Shown: in pieces, positions 15,472-24,943 of the stretch
How the letters are laid out: the number at the start of each line of letters is the position of its first letter
How positions within the stretch are numbered: position 1 is the stretch's first letter
NCBI RefSeq assembly: GCF_001421415.1
Contig: NZ_LMKH01000035.1
Location: 1-64,000 of the forward strand
Length of the DNA: 64,000 nt
Source of the DNA: Sphingomonas sp. Leaf208
GTDB taxonomy: Bacteria; Pseudomonadota; Alphaproteobacteria; Sphingomonadales; Sphingomonadaceae
Direction of reading: 5' to 3'
Program-made: the position numbers and the translations under genes
The notes under the pieces: generated by a model
The model's database searches: none
The model's input: the letters and a program-made list of their open reading frames with translations, nothing else
Told to the model about the DNA's origin: nothing

Positions 15472-16268
15472 GGCGCGGGGCGATCCTCTTCGCGCTGCTG
15501 CTCGGGGGCTGCGCACAACCCCCCGGCGCGGGAGTAGGCGGGGGGATCGTCTCGACAAATCCGTGCGTGGATTCGGTGCTGGTCCGCATCCTGCCGCCTT
15601 CGCGGATCGCCGCGATCAGCCATTATTCGCAGGACCCTTCCGCGACCTCGATCCCGATCGCCGTCGCGCGCCGGTTTCGCGGCATCGCCGGGACCGCGGA
15701 GGAGGTGATCGCGCTCCACCCCGATCTGGTCATCGCCAGCACCTACACGCCGCCCGCGACTCAGGCGGCGTACGCGCGGGCCGATCTGAAGACGCTGCTG
15801 GTCGGCATCCCCGACTCGATCGCCGAGAGCCAGGCGCAGGTCACGCAGATCGCCGAGGCTGTCGGCGCACCGATGGGCGGCGCGCGGATCAATGCCCAGA
15901 TCGACCGCGCGGTGGCGCGCTGGAGCAGCAAGAATGGACCGTCGCCGAGCGCCTTGCTCTATATCAGCGGCGATCTCGCGACCGGGGGGAACACGTTGCT
16001 GAACGACATGATGACGCGCGTCGGCTTCCGCAACGCCGCCGCGAGCTACGGCCTGACGCATACCGGCACGCTGTCCGCCGAGACGATCGTGACGCAGCCG
16101 CCTGCCGTGGTGATCGCTTCCGAACGCGCCGGCCGTGGGACAGCGCTTCGTCACCGCCTGCTGCCGCGCACGCCGCAAGCCGTGTTTCCCCGCGTCCTGA
16201 TCAATTGCGGCGGGCCGACGATCCCGCTTGCGCTCGAACGTCTCGCCACGATCCGGGCGGGGCTGTGA
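15468..16268 (+). CDS. btuF: Cobalamin-binding periplasmic/lipoprotein BtuF-like
   Basis: A 266-residue protein starting at a GTG that overlaps the btuB stop (GTGA). MRRGAILFALLLGGCAQ is a lipoprotein signal with lipobox LGGC. The rest is a helical-backbone substrate-binding protein of the BtuF/FepB fold: NPCVDSVLVRILPPSRIAAISHYSQDP, EEVIALHPDLVIAST, and PRVLINCGGPT near the end. It would hand B12 from BtuB to BtuCD. It is separated from btuC by 157 bp that hold a family A palindrome. Confidence 0.88.
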   Translation: MRRGAILFALLLGGCAQPPGAGVGGGIVSTNPCVDSVLVRILPPSRIAAISHYSQDPSATSIPIAVARRFRGIAGTAEEVIALHPDLVIASTYTPPATQAAYARADLKTLLVGIPDSIAESQAQVTQIAEAVGAPMGGARINAQIDRAVARWSSKNGPSPSALLYISGDLATGGNTLLNDMMTRVGFRNAAASYGLTHTGTLSAETIVTQPPAVVIASERAGRGTALRHRLLPRTPQAVFPRVLINCGGPTIPLALERLATIRAGL

Positions 16269-16288
16269 TGCGACGACTATACCAGAAC

Positions 16289-16390
16289 CACCCCGGCGGC
16301 GGCCGGGGGTCAATTCGAATGGCGGAAGTAACGGAGTGCCGCGCGCCGTCACGACCGTCCCCCAATTGGGCCCCGGCCTCCGCCGGGGTG
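16289..16390. repeat. Palindromic repeat family A, copy 2 (102 bp)
   Basis: CACCCCGGCGGCGGCCGGGG ... CCCCGGCCTCCGCCGGGGTG, the same length as the other family A copies. It lies within the btu operon between btuF and btuC. Confidence 0.92.
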
Positions 16391-16425
16391 GTGGCGGTGG
16401 TCGGCTTAGGCGAGGAGGCGTTCCG

Positions 16426-17394
16426 ATGACCCGCACGCTCAAACTTATCGTGCTCGTCCTGCTTCTGATTCTCCTATTCGGCCTGTCGCTCGGCTGCGGC
16501 AAGGTCTGGGTGCCGGCCTCTGCCTGGTTCTCGACCGACCCGCGCTGGTGGATCATTCTCGAGCTACGTCTGCCACGTGCGGTGCTTGGGCTAGCACTCG
16601 GCGCCACGCTCGGTCTGTCGGGTGCGGTGCTGCAAGGCTATCTCCGCAACCCGCTCGCCGACCCGTCAGTCGTTGGCGTGTCGTCGGTCGCAGCGCTCGC
16701 GGCAGTAGCGGCGATCGTGTTCGGGCTCGGCTCGGGCCCCGCGATCTTCGCCGCAGCGATGCTGGGGGCAGGCGGCGCGGTCGCGTTGCTCGCCGCACTG
16801 ACGTGGCGGTCGCCGAGTGCGATCACCTTCATCCTCGCGGGCACGGTGCTCTCAAGCCTGGCCGGTGCGCTGACCGCGTTCCTGATCTCGATCGCGCCGA
16901 ACCCTTATGCGGTCGCCGAGGTGATCGACTGGATCATGGGCGCGCTGACCGATCGCGGCTGGGACGACCTGAAGCTCGCGCTGCCACCGATGGCGGTCGG
17001 TGCGGTGCTGCTGTTGCTCACAGGCCGCTCGCTCGACGCGCTGGCGCTGGGCGAGGCGGCGGCGCGGTCGCTCGGGATACGGATGGGTCGCGTCCGGTTG
17101 CTCGTCGTGCTGGGCACCGGCCTTGTAGTCGGCGCGGGCGTCGCGGTGACCGGCGTGATCGGCTTCGTCGGACTCGTGGTGCCGCATTTGCTGCGCCCGA
17201 TCTTCGGCCACCGCCCGAGCGCGTTGCTACTCCCCTCCGCGCTCGGTGGAGCGGCGCTCGTGCTCGCCGCCGACAGCCTCGTCCGCCTCGCACCCGGCGC
17301 AGGCGAAATCCGGCTCGGCGTCGCGATGGCGATGATCGGGGCGCCGTTCTTCCTAGGATTGCTCGCCAAGGAACGAGGTCGCGCATGGATCTGA
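16426..17394 (+). CDS. btuC: ABC transporter permease, BtuC/FecCD family
   Basis: A 322-residue inner-membrane protein with about ten hydrophobic helices. Family landmarks are RLPRAVLGLALGATLGLSGAVLQGYLRNPLADPSVVGVSSVAAL near the N-terminus and GVIGFVGLVVPHLLRPIFGH in the C-terminal half, the region that docks the ATPase. The ATG at 16426 has CGAGGAG before it; the frame runs further upstream only through a palindromic repeat. Its stop overlaps the btuD start by 10 bp, which shows coupling. Confidence 0.93.
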   Translation: MTRTLKLIVLVLLLILLFGLSLGCGKVWVPASAWFSTDPRWWIILELRLPRAVLGLALGATLGLSGAVLQGYLRNPLADPSVVGVSSVAALAAVAAIVFGLGSGPAIFAAAMLGAGGAVALLAALTWRSPSAITFILAGTVLSSLAGALTAFLISIAPNPYAVAEVIDWIMGALTDRGWDDLKLALPPMAVGAVLLLLTGRSLDALALGEAAARSLGIRMGRVRLLVVLGTGLVVGAGVAVTGVIGFVGLVVPHLLRPIFGHRPSALLLPSALGGAALVLAADSLVRLAPGAGEIRLGVAMAMIGAPFFLGLLAKERGRAWI

Positions 17395-18164
17395 TCATCG
17401 ATGCGCTGGGCGTGAAGCTTGGCAAGCGAACGGTCCTCAGCGACGTGTCCGCGCACCTGCGTCCCGGCCGCGTCACCGCGATTCTGGGCCCCAACGGCGC
17501 CGGCAAGAGCACGCTCGTCAAGGCGGCGGCCGCCCTCATCGATCGCAGTACCGGGAGCGTCCGGCTCGATACGCAGGACGTCGCCAGGATGGACCCGCGC
17601 GCCCGAGCTCGGGCGATCGGCTACCTCCCGCAGGACGCGACGGTGCACTGGAACATCGTCGCGCGCGATGTCGTCGCGCTCGGTCGCCTGCCGCATCTCG
17701 GCGCACATGCCGCGCCGTCGCCCGCCGATCGCGCGGCCGTGGAGCGCGCGGTGCACGATACCGAGACGCTCCATCTGGCCCACCGCCCGGTCGGCGAACT
17801 CTCCGGCGGTGAGCGAGCGCGCGTCCTGCTCGCGCGCGTCTTGGCAGGCGAACCGCGCTGGCTGCTTGCCGACGAACCGCTCGCCAGCCTCGACCCCTCG
17901 CATCAGATCGACCTGCTCACCCGCTTGCGCGGCTACGCGCTTGGCGGGGCAGGGGTGGCGATCGTCCTCCACGACCTCGTCCAGGCACAGCGCGCAGCCG
18001 ACGACGCGCTGCTGCTCGGCGATGGCCAGGTCGTCGCCTTCGGACCCGTTGCCGAAGTGATGACCGCGGAGACGCTCGGCCGCGTATTCGGCGTCCGTGT
18101 AGCGCCACTCGAAGACGGAGATCGCCGCCTGCTCGTGCCGGTCGGACGCATCGGGGCGGCATAG
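17385..18164 (+). CDS. btuD: ABC transporter ATP-binding protein BtuD-like
   Basis: A 259-residue ATPase: Walker A GPNGAGKST (about 36-44), a Q-loop in GYLPQDA, signature motif LSGGERARV, Walker B WLLADEPLASLDP, and the H-loop in IVLHDLVQA. It starts inside the end of btuC (ATGGATCTGA). It supplies energy for cobalamin import. The family also serves iron-siderophore systems, but the riboswitch points to cobalamin. Confidence 0.92.
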   Translation: MDLIIDALGVKLGKRTVLSDVSAHLRPGRVTAILGPNGAGKSTLVKAAAALIDRSTGSVRLDTQDVARMDPRARARAIGYLPQDATVHWNIVARDVVALGRLPHLGAHAAPSPADRAAVERAVHDTETLHLAHRPVGELSGGERARVLLARVLAGEPRWLLADEPLASLDPSHQIDLLTRLRGYALGGAGVAIVLHDLVQAQRAADDALLLGDGQVVAFGPVAEVMTAETLGRVFGVRVAPLEDGDRRLLVPVGRIGAA

Positions 18165-18204
18165 ACGGTCGACGCGCCGCGCCCGCGGCACTATTCCGCG
18201 CCGG

Positions 18205-19239
18205 GTGATCGATATTCCCGCTCCCCTCCGCCTGCGCCTCGACGGCGACGCTCTCGTCCAGAACTGGCGCACACTCGACCGCATGAGCGGCACCGCAGCG
18301 TGCGGCGCCGCGGTAAAGGCGAACGGCTACGGTCTCGGCGCGATCGAGGTTGCGCGGCGGTTGGCCAAAGCCGGCTGCCGCGACTTCTTCGTCTCGAACT
18401 GGCAGGAAGCCGCCGAACTCGCGCCACTGGGCCTGACCGTCTCCGTCCTCCACGGGGTTCGCGCGGAAGACATGCCCGCCGCAGCCGCCGGCTTCGCCCG
18501 CCCGGTCCTCAACACCCCGACCCAAGTTGCGCGCTGGAAAGCGGCCGGCGGTGGCGCATGCGACGTCATGGTCGACACCGGCATCAACCGCCTAGGGGTG
18601 TCGGCAGAGGATATCGCAGGCGGCCTGCTCGACGGCCTCACGATCGAAACGCTGATGAGCCACCTGGCGTGCGCCGACGAGGATTCGCCGATGAACGCGG
18701 TCCAGCGCGACCGGTTCGCCGCACTTGCGGGGCGCACGACGGCGAAGCGGATGAGCTTGGCCAACTCCGCTGGCATCGCGCTCGACGGCTATGCCTTCGA
18801 CCTCACGCGGCCTGGGCTGGCTTTGTATGGCGGCATTCCTCGAGGCGATCTGGCCAATGCGATCCAGCCGGTCATGACGATCGAAGCGCAGATACTGCAA
18901 CGTCGTCGCGTCTCGGCCGGAGAGACTGTGGGCTACAACGCGATTTGGACAGCAGAAGTGGACACGGACGTGGCGGTCGTGAACCTCGGCTATGCAGATG
19001 GATATTTCCGCGGCTTTTCCAACCGCGGCACCGCGTGGGCCAAGGATGCGTCCCTCCGGGTCATAGGGCGCGTTTCGATGGACCTCGTAGCGATCTCAGT
19101 CGCTCCGATGCCATTGCTGACGGAGGGCGACTGGATCGGCTTTGAGCCGGATTTGCCGCTCGCCGCCGCCGCGTCGGGAATGTCGCAATATGAACTCCTT
19201 ACGGCCGCTGGCGACAGATTTGATCGAAAATGGATATAA
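18205..19239 (+). CDS. alr: Alanine racemase
   Basis: The 344-residue protein has the PLP lysine Lys38 in AAVKANGYGLG, RPGLALYGG, and the second catalytic residue Tyr244 in TVGYNAIW. The late GRVSMDLVAI block is also typical. It interconverts L- and D-alanine for peptidoglycan. The start is the GTG at 18205 (MIDIPAPLRLRLDG). It follows btuD by 40 bp and might share its transcript. The stop codon overlaps an AT-rich stretch that may hold the promoter of the next gene. Confidence 0.92.
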   Translation: MIDIPAPLRLRLDGDALVQNWRTLDRMSGTAACGAAVKANGYGLGAIEVARRLAKAGCRDFFVSNWQEAAELAPLGLTVSVLHGVRAEDMPAAAAGFARPVLNTPTQVARWKAAGGGACDVMVDTGINRLGVSAEDIAGGLLDGLTIETLMSHLACADEDSPMNAVQRDRFAALAGRTTAKRMSLANSAGIALDGYAFDLTRPGLALYGGIPRGDLANAIQPVMTIEAQILQRRRVSAGETVGYNAIWTAEVDTDVAVVNLGYADGYFRGFSNRGTAWAKDASLRVIGRVSMDLVAISVAPMPLLTEGDWIGFEPDLPLAAAASGMSQYELLTAAGDRFDRKWI

Positions 19240-19371
19240 TATAGTTACTTTGTTTTAAAAATGTTGCCTGATTACAACGGTTTGTGGAAAAATGACAACT
19301 TTGTCACATTGACGTCGCGCTTCTCTGAACTCGACCTTACAAAATCGAGAAACACAGGGGGAATCAACGTG
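19235..19371 (+). promoter_or_regulatory. AT-rich leader of the large TonB receptor gene
   Basis: This ~135-base leader is far richer in A and T than the rest of the window. It includes TATAAT at 19235-19240 and runs such as TTTTAAAAATG. I see no well-spaced -35 box for that TATAAT, so the exact promoter is unresolved. Confidence 0.35.
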
Positions 19372-22300
19372 ATGCGGTGCACTTTACTCGTTCGAGCTTC
19401 GGCTTTTGCAATCTTTGCGGCTGGGATGTCTGCAACCGTACAGGCTCAGACGACGCCGGCCGATCCGGCAGCGACTATCGCCCCTGATACTGACAATCCC
19501 ACCCAGCCAAACAGCACGCTTAACGCCGACGGTACGGATCGCGGTGCAGATCAGGCGGAAGAGATCACCGTTACTGGATCGCGTATTCGGCTGCCGAATA
19601 TCACGAGCCTGCAGCCGACGGCCACGGTCAGTCGTCGTTATCTTGAGGAACGCGGCTTTACTAATGCGGCCGATGCACTGAACGAATTGCCCGGCATCCG
19701 TGGCAGCGTCTCTCCTAACGGCGCGCAAGGCAGCTTCGGGCAGGGTGTGAACTTCGTGAACGGCTTTGGTTTGGGATCGAACCGTACACTCACACTCGTC
19801 AACGGTCGTCGTTTCGTGTCGTCTAACGTGCCGACACTATTTGGACAGGGATCGGCTGGCACCCAAGTCGACATCAACAACATTCCGACCGCGCTGATCG
19901 AGAGCATCGACAACGTCAGCATCGGCGGCGCACCGATCTATGGATCGGACGCGATCGCGGGGACGATCAACTTCAAACTTCGTACCGACTTCACGGGTCT
20001 GCAAGTGTCAGGTGTGAGCAGCGTCACCGAACAGGGAGACGCATACCGCTATAATTTCAGTGCCGTTGGTGGTTTCAATTTCGCGGGCGGGCGCGGCAAC
20101 GTCACGGCGTCCTACACGCGTGATCATCAGGACGGCGTGCTGTACAACGCGCGTGGCTTTCTTCGCGAGAATATCGGGGGGGCGAACAACCCCACGACTG
20201 CGCAGTCCACGACGCTTGGCCGGCCGGCGGGGACCAGTTTCGCCAATGACGGACGGCTGAATCCGAATATCGGTTACAACGATTCGACGACGGACGGTTT
20301 CCCTGGGTCGGTGCTCGTCCGCAACCGGACGATCCCGCTGCTCAACGGCGGCGGCGTGATCACGTCCGCCTTTAACGCTGCCAATGCGTCGGTACCGGGC
20401 GCGGTTCAGAATTTTCAGTTCAACCGAAGCGGCAACCTGGTGGCGTTCAATCGTGGCATCCGGTTTGTGACGACGCAGGAAGCCAGCGGTGGCGACGGTT
20501 TCCGGTTTAACGACTATTCGCAGATCACCAGCGATGTAGGCCGCGACATCGGCACGATCTTCGCAAATTATGAAGTTAGCCCGGCGGTGAAGCTGTTCGC
20601 CGAAGGCTGGTATTCGCATAGCCGCGGCGACGAACTGGTTCAGCAGCCCACCTTCAATTCGAACCTGTTTGGTGGGGCCGCCGGGGCGCTGACGTTCAAC
20701 GTCAACACGCCATTCCTCACGGATCAAGCGCGGGCCCAATTGCAGGCCCTTGGCGTCAATCGCTTCTCGGTGTCGCGAGCCTCGGCTGACTTGTCCGATC
20801 CGACCGGTTTCTCGACCAACGACGTCTACCGTCTGGTGTACGGGGTGCGCGGCGACGTGAAGCTCGGCAGCCGGAATTTCAACTATGAGATCAGCGCGAA
20901 TTACGGTCGCGCCGACATCCTCGACTCGGGACAGGATCTCAATCAGCAGCGGTTCGTCAATGCGGTCAACGTGACGCGCAACGCATCGGGGCAGATAGTT
21001 TGCAATATCGCTGTGACGGCAGCGACGAACGCGGCGCCAGGCGGCCTTTTGCCGGTTGCGGATGCGGCGTGCGTGCCCTTGAACCTGCTTGGTGAGGGGC
21101 TTTCGGATCCAGCGGCTCGCGCCTATGTCATTCAGAATGTCGTCACGCGCAGCCGGCTTCAGCAAGCAGTGCTCAACGCGAACTTTGGGGGCAGCCCGTT
21201 CGATCTTTTTGGCAACCCCGTAGGCTTCAACATCGGTTACGAGCATCGCCAGGAAGAGGGTAGCTTTACGCCCAGTGCGTTCCAGCAGGCGGGCCTGGGT
21301 CGGTCGGTCGCCATTGCGCCTGTGTCGGGGCGCTACAACGTCGACGAAGCATTCGGTGAGGTGATCGTTCCGCTCGTTACGCCTAACAATGGCCTCAGGT
21401 TCTTGAACAGGCTCGAACTGAATGCCAGCGGCCGATACGTCGACAATACGGTTAATGGCGGGTTCTTCGCGTGGTCGGCCGGTGGCATTATCTCGCCAAT
21501 CCGCGATATTTCGTTCCGCGGCAACTATACGAAGTCCTTCCGTGCACCAGCGATCACGGAGTTGTTCCTGCCGACGTCGAATGCGTTCAGCACGGTGACC
21601 GATTACTGCAATGCGGCAAACATCAATGCAGGCCCGGCACCTGCGAACCGTGCCCGAAACTGTGCGGCATTTATTGCGACCTTCCCGAACGCTACGCCGC
21701 TCGATGCGTCGTTCTCGACCGTGCCGAGCCGTTCGGGCGGCAATCCGACGCTAGACAACGAGGTAGCGCGCAGCTTCACCTATGGCGTTATTCTAGAGCC
21801 GCGATTTATTCCTGGTCTGACGATCTCGGTGGATTACACCAGCATCAAGATCTCGAAGCCGATCGCCAGCTTGACGATCGCCCAGATCGGATCGGCCTGC
21901 TTCGATAACGATTCGTTCGACGCCAGCGACCCGGCGAACGGTAACGCCTTCTGCTCGTTGCTACGCCGCTATCCAGCTGGTAGCCCGGGTATGGCTGCAA
22001 ACGGTGGGCCGATTGCCGGACAGATCATTAGCGATCCGGCAAACCCGGGCATCAACTTTGCCTATACCAACGGTAACAAGTACACGTTCAACGGTATCCA
22101 GAGCGAACTCGACTACTTCCGACCGTTGTCGGGCCTTGGGCTCGCGGGTTCCGCTGGTATCCAGGGACGCCTGCAATATGTTCATCGTCGCATCAACGAC
22201 GTTACGGGCATAGCGCCGACCCGTATCGACGGGACCTATGGCGATCCCACGTTCCAGGGCCAGCTGACATTGCGCTACGTCGGCGAGCAGTTCGGTATCT

Positions 22301-22581
22301 CCAGCTCGTTCCAGTATACTGGAGAGCAGTTGGCGTCGCGCGTTTCACGGGGTGCCGATATTCGCGAGATCGACGAGGTTGACGATTATGTGCTGGTCAA
22401 TCCAAGCATGTATTTCGATGTCGAAAAGAAGTTCCGGCTTACGTTTTCGGTATCAAATCTGTTCAATCGCCATGGTCAAAAATATTATGGGGCGTACATT
22501 CCGAACAGCTATCTGAATTTTGACACGACGAGCCTGTTGCTTGGGCGGCGATTTACAGTTGCAGCTCGCGCAACCTTCTAA
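19372..22581 (+). CDS. Large TonB-dependent receptor (1069 residues)
   Basis: Signal peptide MRCTLLVRASAFAIFAAG...TVQAQ, then a linker and the TonB-box-like EEITVTGSRIR (about 63-73). The plug has LTLVNGRRFVSSNVP and IDNVSIGGAPIYGSDAIAGTINFKL. A long barrel follows, with NYTKSFRAPAITELFLPTS and an end ...GRRFTVAARATF with a terminal Phe, typical of outer-membrane proteins. It belongs to the long TBDR type common in Caulobacter/Sphingomonas for sugars or peptides; the ligand is unknown. AGGGGG lies ahead of GTG (19369) and ATG (19372), and either may be used. Codon use looks less GC-biased than in its neighbours. Confidence 0.9.
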   Translation: MRCTLLVRASAFAIFAAGMSATVQAQTTPADPAATIAPDTDNPTQPNSTLNADGTDRGADQAEEITVTGSRIRLPNITSLQPTATVSRRYLEERGFTNAADALNELPGIRGSVSPNGAQGSFGQGVNFVNGFGLGSNRTLTLVNGRRFVSSNVPTLFGQGSAGTQVDINNIPTALIESIDNVSIGGAPIYGSDAIAGTINFKLRTDFTGLQVSGVSSVTEQGDAYRYNFSAVGGFNFAGGRGNVTASYTRDHQDGVLYNARGFLRENIGGANNPTTAQSTTLGRPAGTSFANDGRLNPNIGYNDSTTDGFPGSVLVRNRTIPLLNGGGVITSAFNAANASVPGAVQNFQFNRSGNLVAFNRGIRFVTTQEASGGDGFRFNDYSQITSDVGRDIGTIFANYEVSPAVKLFAEGWYSHSRGDELVQQPTFNSNLFGGAAGALTFNVNTPFLTDQARAQLQALGVNRFSVSRASADLSDPTGFSTNDVYRLVYGVRGDVKLGSRNFNYEISANYGRADILDSGQDLNQQRFVNAVNVTRNASGQIVCNIAVTAATNAAPGGLLPVADAACVPLNLLGEGLSDPAARAYVIQNVVTRSRLQQAVLNANFGGSPFDLFGNPVGFNIGYEHRQEEGSFTPSAFQQAGLGRSVAIAPVSGRYNVDEAFGEVIVPLVTPNNGLRFLNRLELNASGRYVDNTVNGGFFAWSAGGIISPIRDISFRGNYTKSFRAPAITELFLPTSNAFSTVTDYCNAANINAGPAPANRARNCAAFIATFPNATPLDASFSTVPSRSGGNPTLDNEVARSFTYGVILEPRFIPGLTISVDYTSIKISKPIASLTIAQIGSACFDNDSFDASDPANGNAFCSLLRRYPAGSPGMAANGGPIAGQIISDPANPGINFAYTNGNKYTFNGIQSELDYFRPLSGLGLAGSAGIQGRLQYVHRRINDVTGIAPTRIDGTYGDPTFQGQLTLRYVGEQFGISSSFQYTGEQLASRVSRGADIREIDEVDDYVLVNPSMYFDVEKKFRLTFSVSNLFNRHGQKYYGAYIPNSYLNFDTTSLLLGRRFTVAARATF

Positions 22582-22595
22582 ATATCGCTACCGTA

Positions 22596-22626
22596 AAGGC
22601 CCGTTCCAGCGATGGAGCGGGCCTTA
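22596..22626. terminator. Terminator hairpin between converging genes
   Basis: AAGGCCCGTTCCA pairs with TGGAGCGGGCCTT around GCGA. It lies 14 bp after the TonB receptor stop and ahead of the converging thiolase gene end. Only a weak T-rich tail follows. Confidence 0.75.
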
Positions 22627-22649
22627 TTGCGTTTCGTACTGATCGAGTT

Positions 22650-23837
22650 TTACCGCTCGATACACATGGCGATACCCATGCCGCCGCCGATGCACAGCGT
22701 CGCCAGTCCGCGCTTCGAATCGCGCTTCTGCATCTCGTAGATCAGCGTCGTCAGGACTCGGGCGCCGCTAGCGCCGATGGGGTGGCCGATCGCGATGGCT
22801 CCGCCGTTGACGTTGACCTTGTTCGCGTCCCAGCCGAGTTCCTTGCCGACCGACAGGGCCTGGGCGCCGAAGGCTTCGTTGGCTTCGATCAGGTCGAGGT
22901 CGGCTAGCGTCCAGCCGGCCTTCTCCAGCGCGCGCCTTGTGGCGGGGACGGGGCCGATGCCCATCACCGATGGGTCGACGCCGGCCGAGGCCCAGCTCTT
23001 GATCGTCGCGAGGATGGTCGAGCCGCGGCGTTCGGCTTCGTCGCGACGCATCATTACCAGGGCGGCGGCGCCGTCATTGAGGCCGCTGGCGTTAGCCGCC
23101 GTTACCGTGCCGTCCTTCTTGAACGCGGGCTTCACACCGGAGACGCTCTCGATCGTCGCGCCAGCGCGGATGTATTCGTCATCGGCCACCACCGTGTCGC
23201 CCTTGCGGCCCTTGATCGTGACGGGCGCGATCTCGTCCTTGAAGCGGCCCGAACCGCGCGCCGCCTCGGCCTTGTTCTGCGAGGCGACCGAGAACGCGTC
23301 CTGCTCGCCGCGCGTGACCTGATATTGCTCGGCGAGATTCTCCGCGGTGATGCCCATGTGATAGCCGTTGAAGACGTCGGTCAGGCCGTCGCTGACCATC
23401 GTGTCGACGAGGCTGAGATTGCCCATCTTCTGCCCGCCGCGGATCGACTGCGCGTGCGCGGAGAGCGACATCGATTCCTGGCCGCCCGCGACGACGATGG
23501 TCGCGTCGCCGGTCTGGATCGCTTGCGCGGCAAGCGCGACCGCGCGGAGGCCCGAGCCACAGACTTGGTTGACGCCCCAGGCGGGGATCTCCTTCGGCAC
23601 GCCGGCGGCCATCGAGGCCTGGCGGGCGGGGTTCTGTCCCTGGGCTGCGGTGAGGACCTGGCCGAGAATGACTTCGGAGACGTCTTCGCCGGCCACGCCC
23701 GCCTGTTCGAGCGCGGCTTCAATCGCGATGCGACCGAGTTCGTGCGCGGGTACGCTCGCGAACGCGCCGAGGAAGCTGCCGACGGGGGTGCGCTTGGCGG
23801 CGGTGATGACGACGTCGTGGGGGTTCAGGTCGGTCAT
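22650..23837 (-). CDS. phaA: Acetyl-CoA acetyltransferase (thiolase)
   Basis: A 395-residue thiolase: nucleophilic Cys93 in QVCGSGLRA, the motif [16 protein letters not shown], the acid-base His in [11 protein letters not shown], and the C-terminal Cys in [10 protein letters not shown]. It condenses two acetyl-CoA to acetoacetyl-CoA, or the reverse. The neighbouring PhaC-like and PhaR genes favour a role in polyhydroxyalkanoate synthesis, hence phaA; a degradative role (atoB) is possible. It is 33 bp downstream of the PhaC-like gene, on the same strand. Confidence 0.9.
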   Translation of the reverse strand: MTDLNPHDVVITAAKRTPVGSFLGAFASVPAHELGRIAIEAALEQAGVAGEDVSEVILGQVLTAAQGQNPARQASMAAGVPKEIPAWGVNQVCGSGLRAVALAAQAIQTGDATIVVAGGQESMSLSAHAQSIRGGQKMGNLSLVDTMVSDGLTDVFNGYHMGITAENLAEQYQVTRGEQDAFSVASQNKAEAARGSGRFKDEIAPVTIKGRKGDTVVADDEYIRAGATIESVSGVKPAFKKDGTVTAANASGLNDGAAALVMMRRDEAERRGSTILATIKSWASAGVDPSVMGIGPVPATRRALEKAGWTLADLDLIEANEAFGAQALSVGKELGWDANKVNVNGGAIAIGHPIGASGARVLTTLIYEMQKRDSKRGLATLCIGGGMGIAMCIER

Positions 23838-23870
23838 GTCGGGATCCTCTATGGTTGGACCCCATGTAGG

Positions 23871-24929
23871 TCAGCCGAGCGCGGCGATCCAGTTGGCGAG
23901 CGGTTCCCACAGGCGCGAGCGTGCGGAGCGGCCGACGATCATGCCGACATGCCCCGCGCCGAGATCGCGGCGGTCGGCGAGACCGATCGCGGTGGCGGCG
24001 GGGACGATGCGGTCGCTGAGCGATACGAACTCGACCGTGGGGCAGGCTAGTGTGAGCGGATCGACCGGGGTGCCGGCGATGACCCAGCCGCCCTTGCCGG
24101 GCAGGTCGTTGGCGATGCAGTCCTCGAACAGCGACGCGGCGGCGGCGTAGGGGAGGGGGGCGCCGGCGTTGGCCCAATCCTCGAGTCGGACGAATGCGCG
24201 TGCTGCGTCGCTGTCTGTGGCGAGATCGGCGAAGGCTTCGTATTTTGCGATGGTGCGCGCAGGGTCGAGTTGCCAGAAGCCGGCCTGGAGCACTTCCATC
24301 GGGAGGAGGCCGAGCATCGCGGCGGCGGGCTGGACCGCAGCCCAGGTCGCGGCGAGCGTGGGACGGCCTTCGCCATAACCAGCGAAGTGCCACGGGGCGG
24401 CGATCGTTGCCACACCGGCGGTGGGCGTGATCGCAGCAGCGCCCAGCGCGAGCGTGCCGCCGAGGCAATAGCCGACCAGCACTGGAGGCTCGGGAAGTGC
24501 CTGGAGCAGCGGGACGAGCAACCGCTCGACATGCGCCGCCAGATCGAGGTCGCGGTCCGCGTCGCCGGGTGATCCCCAGTCGACCAGCCAAACGTGGAAT
24601 CCCTGCGCTGCGATCCATTGCACCAGCGAAGACTCGGGCGAATGATCGAGGATGTCGGGCGGGTTTATCAACGATGGGACGAACACGACGGGACGCCCTT
24701 CGCCGCCATAATCGCGCAACGCGACCCGGCCAACGCGGTGGATCGCAGGCTTCGGATCGGGGCGTTGCTCTCGTGGCGCGCCCTGATACGCGCGCAATCC
24801 CGCTAGGGCGCGGGCCATGCGCTCCGGCGATGCTGCAGTCTCGTTGCGCAACACGGAAAGGAACAAGGGTAAGGGCCTCGGACCTTGTTGCGGTGCGTCA
24901 TCAAAGACTGTAGCCTCCGTTTCAAACAT
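23871..24929 (-). CDS. PHA-synthase-like (class III PhaC-type) alpha/beta hydrolase
   Basis: A 352-residue protein with VVFVPSLINPPDILD, WLVDWGSP, and a lipase box with cysteine, GYCLGG, at 153-158 (Cys155). This is the nucleophile type of PHA synthases. Asp in SLSDRIVPA and His in LGAGHVGM complete the triad. The length suits class III PhaC, but no PhaE partner is seen. It could also be a PhaC-related hydrolase. The start is uncertain: the ATG at 24929 leaves only 14 bp to the divergent phaR and has no ribosome site, while the ATG at 24818 (Met38) has GGAG close by. Confidence 0.75.
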   Translation of the reverse strand: MFETEATVFDDAPQQGPRPLPLFLSVLRNETAASPERMARALAGLRAYQGAPREQRPDPKPAIHRVGRVALRDYGGEGRPVVFVPSLINPPDILDHSPESSLVQWIAAQGFHVWLVDWGSPGDADRDLDLAAHVERLLVPLLQALPEPPVLVGYCLGGTLALGAAAITPTAGVATIAAPWHFAGYGEGRPTLAATWAAVQPAAAMLGLLPMEVLQAGFWQLDPARTIAKYEAFADLATDSDAARAFVRLEDWANAGAPLPYAAAASLFEDCIANDLPGKGGWVIAGTPVDPLTLACPTVEFVSLSDRIVPAATAIGLADRRDLGAGHVGMIVGRSARSRLWEPLANWIAALG

Positions 24930-24943
24930 AAGACGGGGGATCC

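Noticed and set aside
10983..15558. Very long minus-strand open frames (10983-12704 and 13309-15558) opposite the TonB receptor genes
   Set aside because: They lack domains, are Arg/Ala/Asp-rich with regular composition, and lie exactly opposite well-supported receptor genes. High GC makes such antisense frames common.
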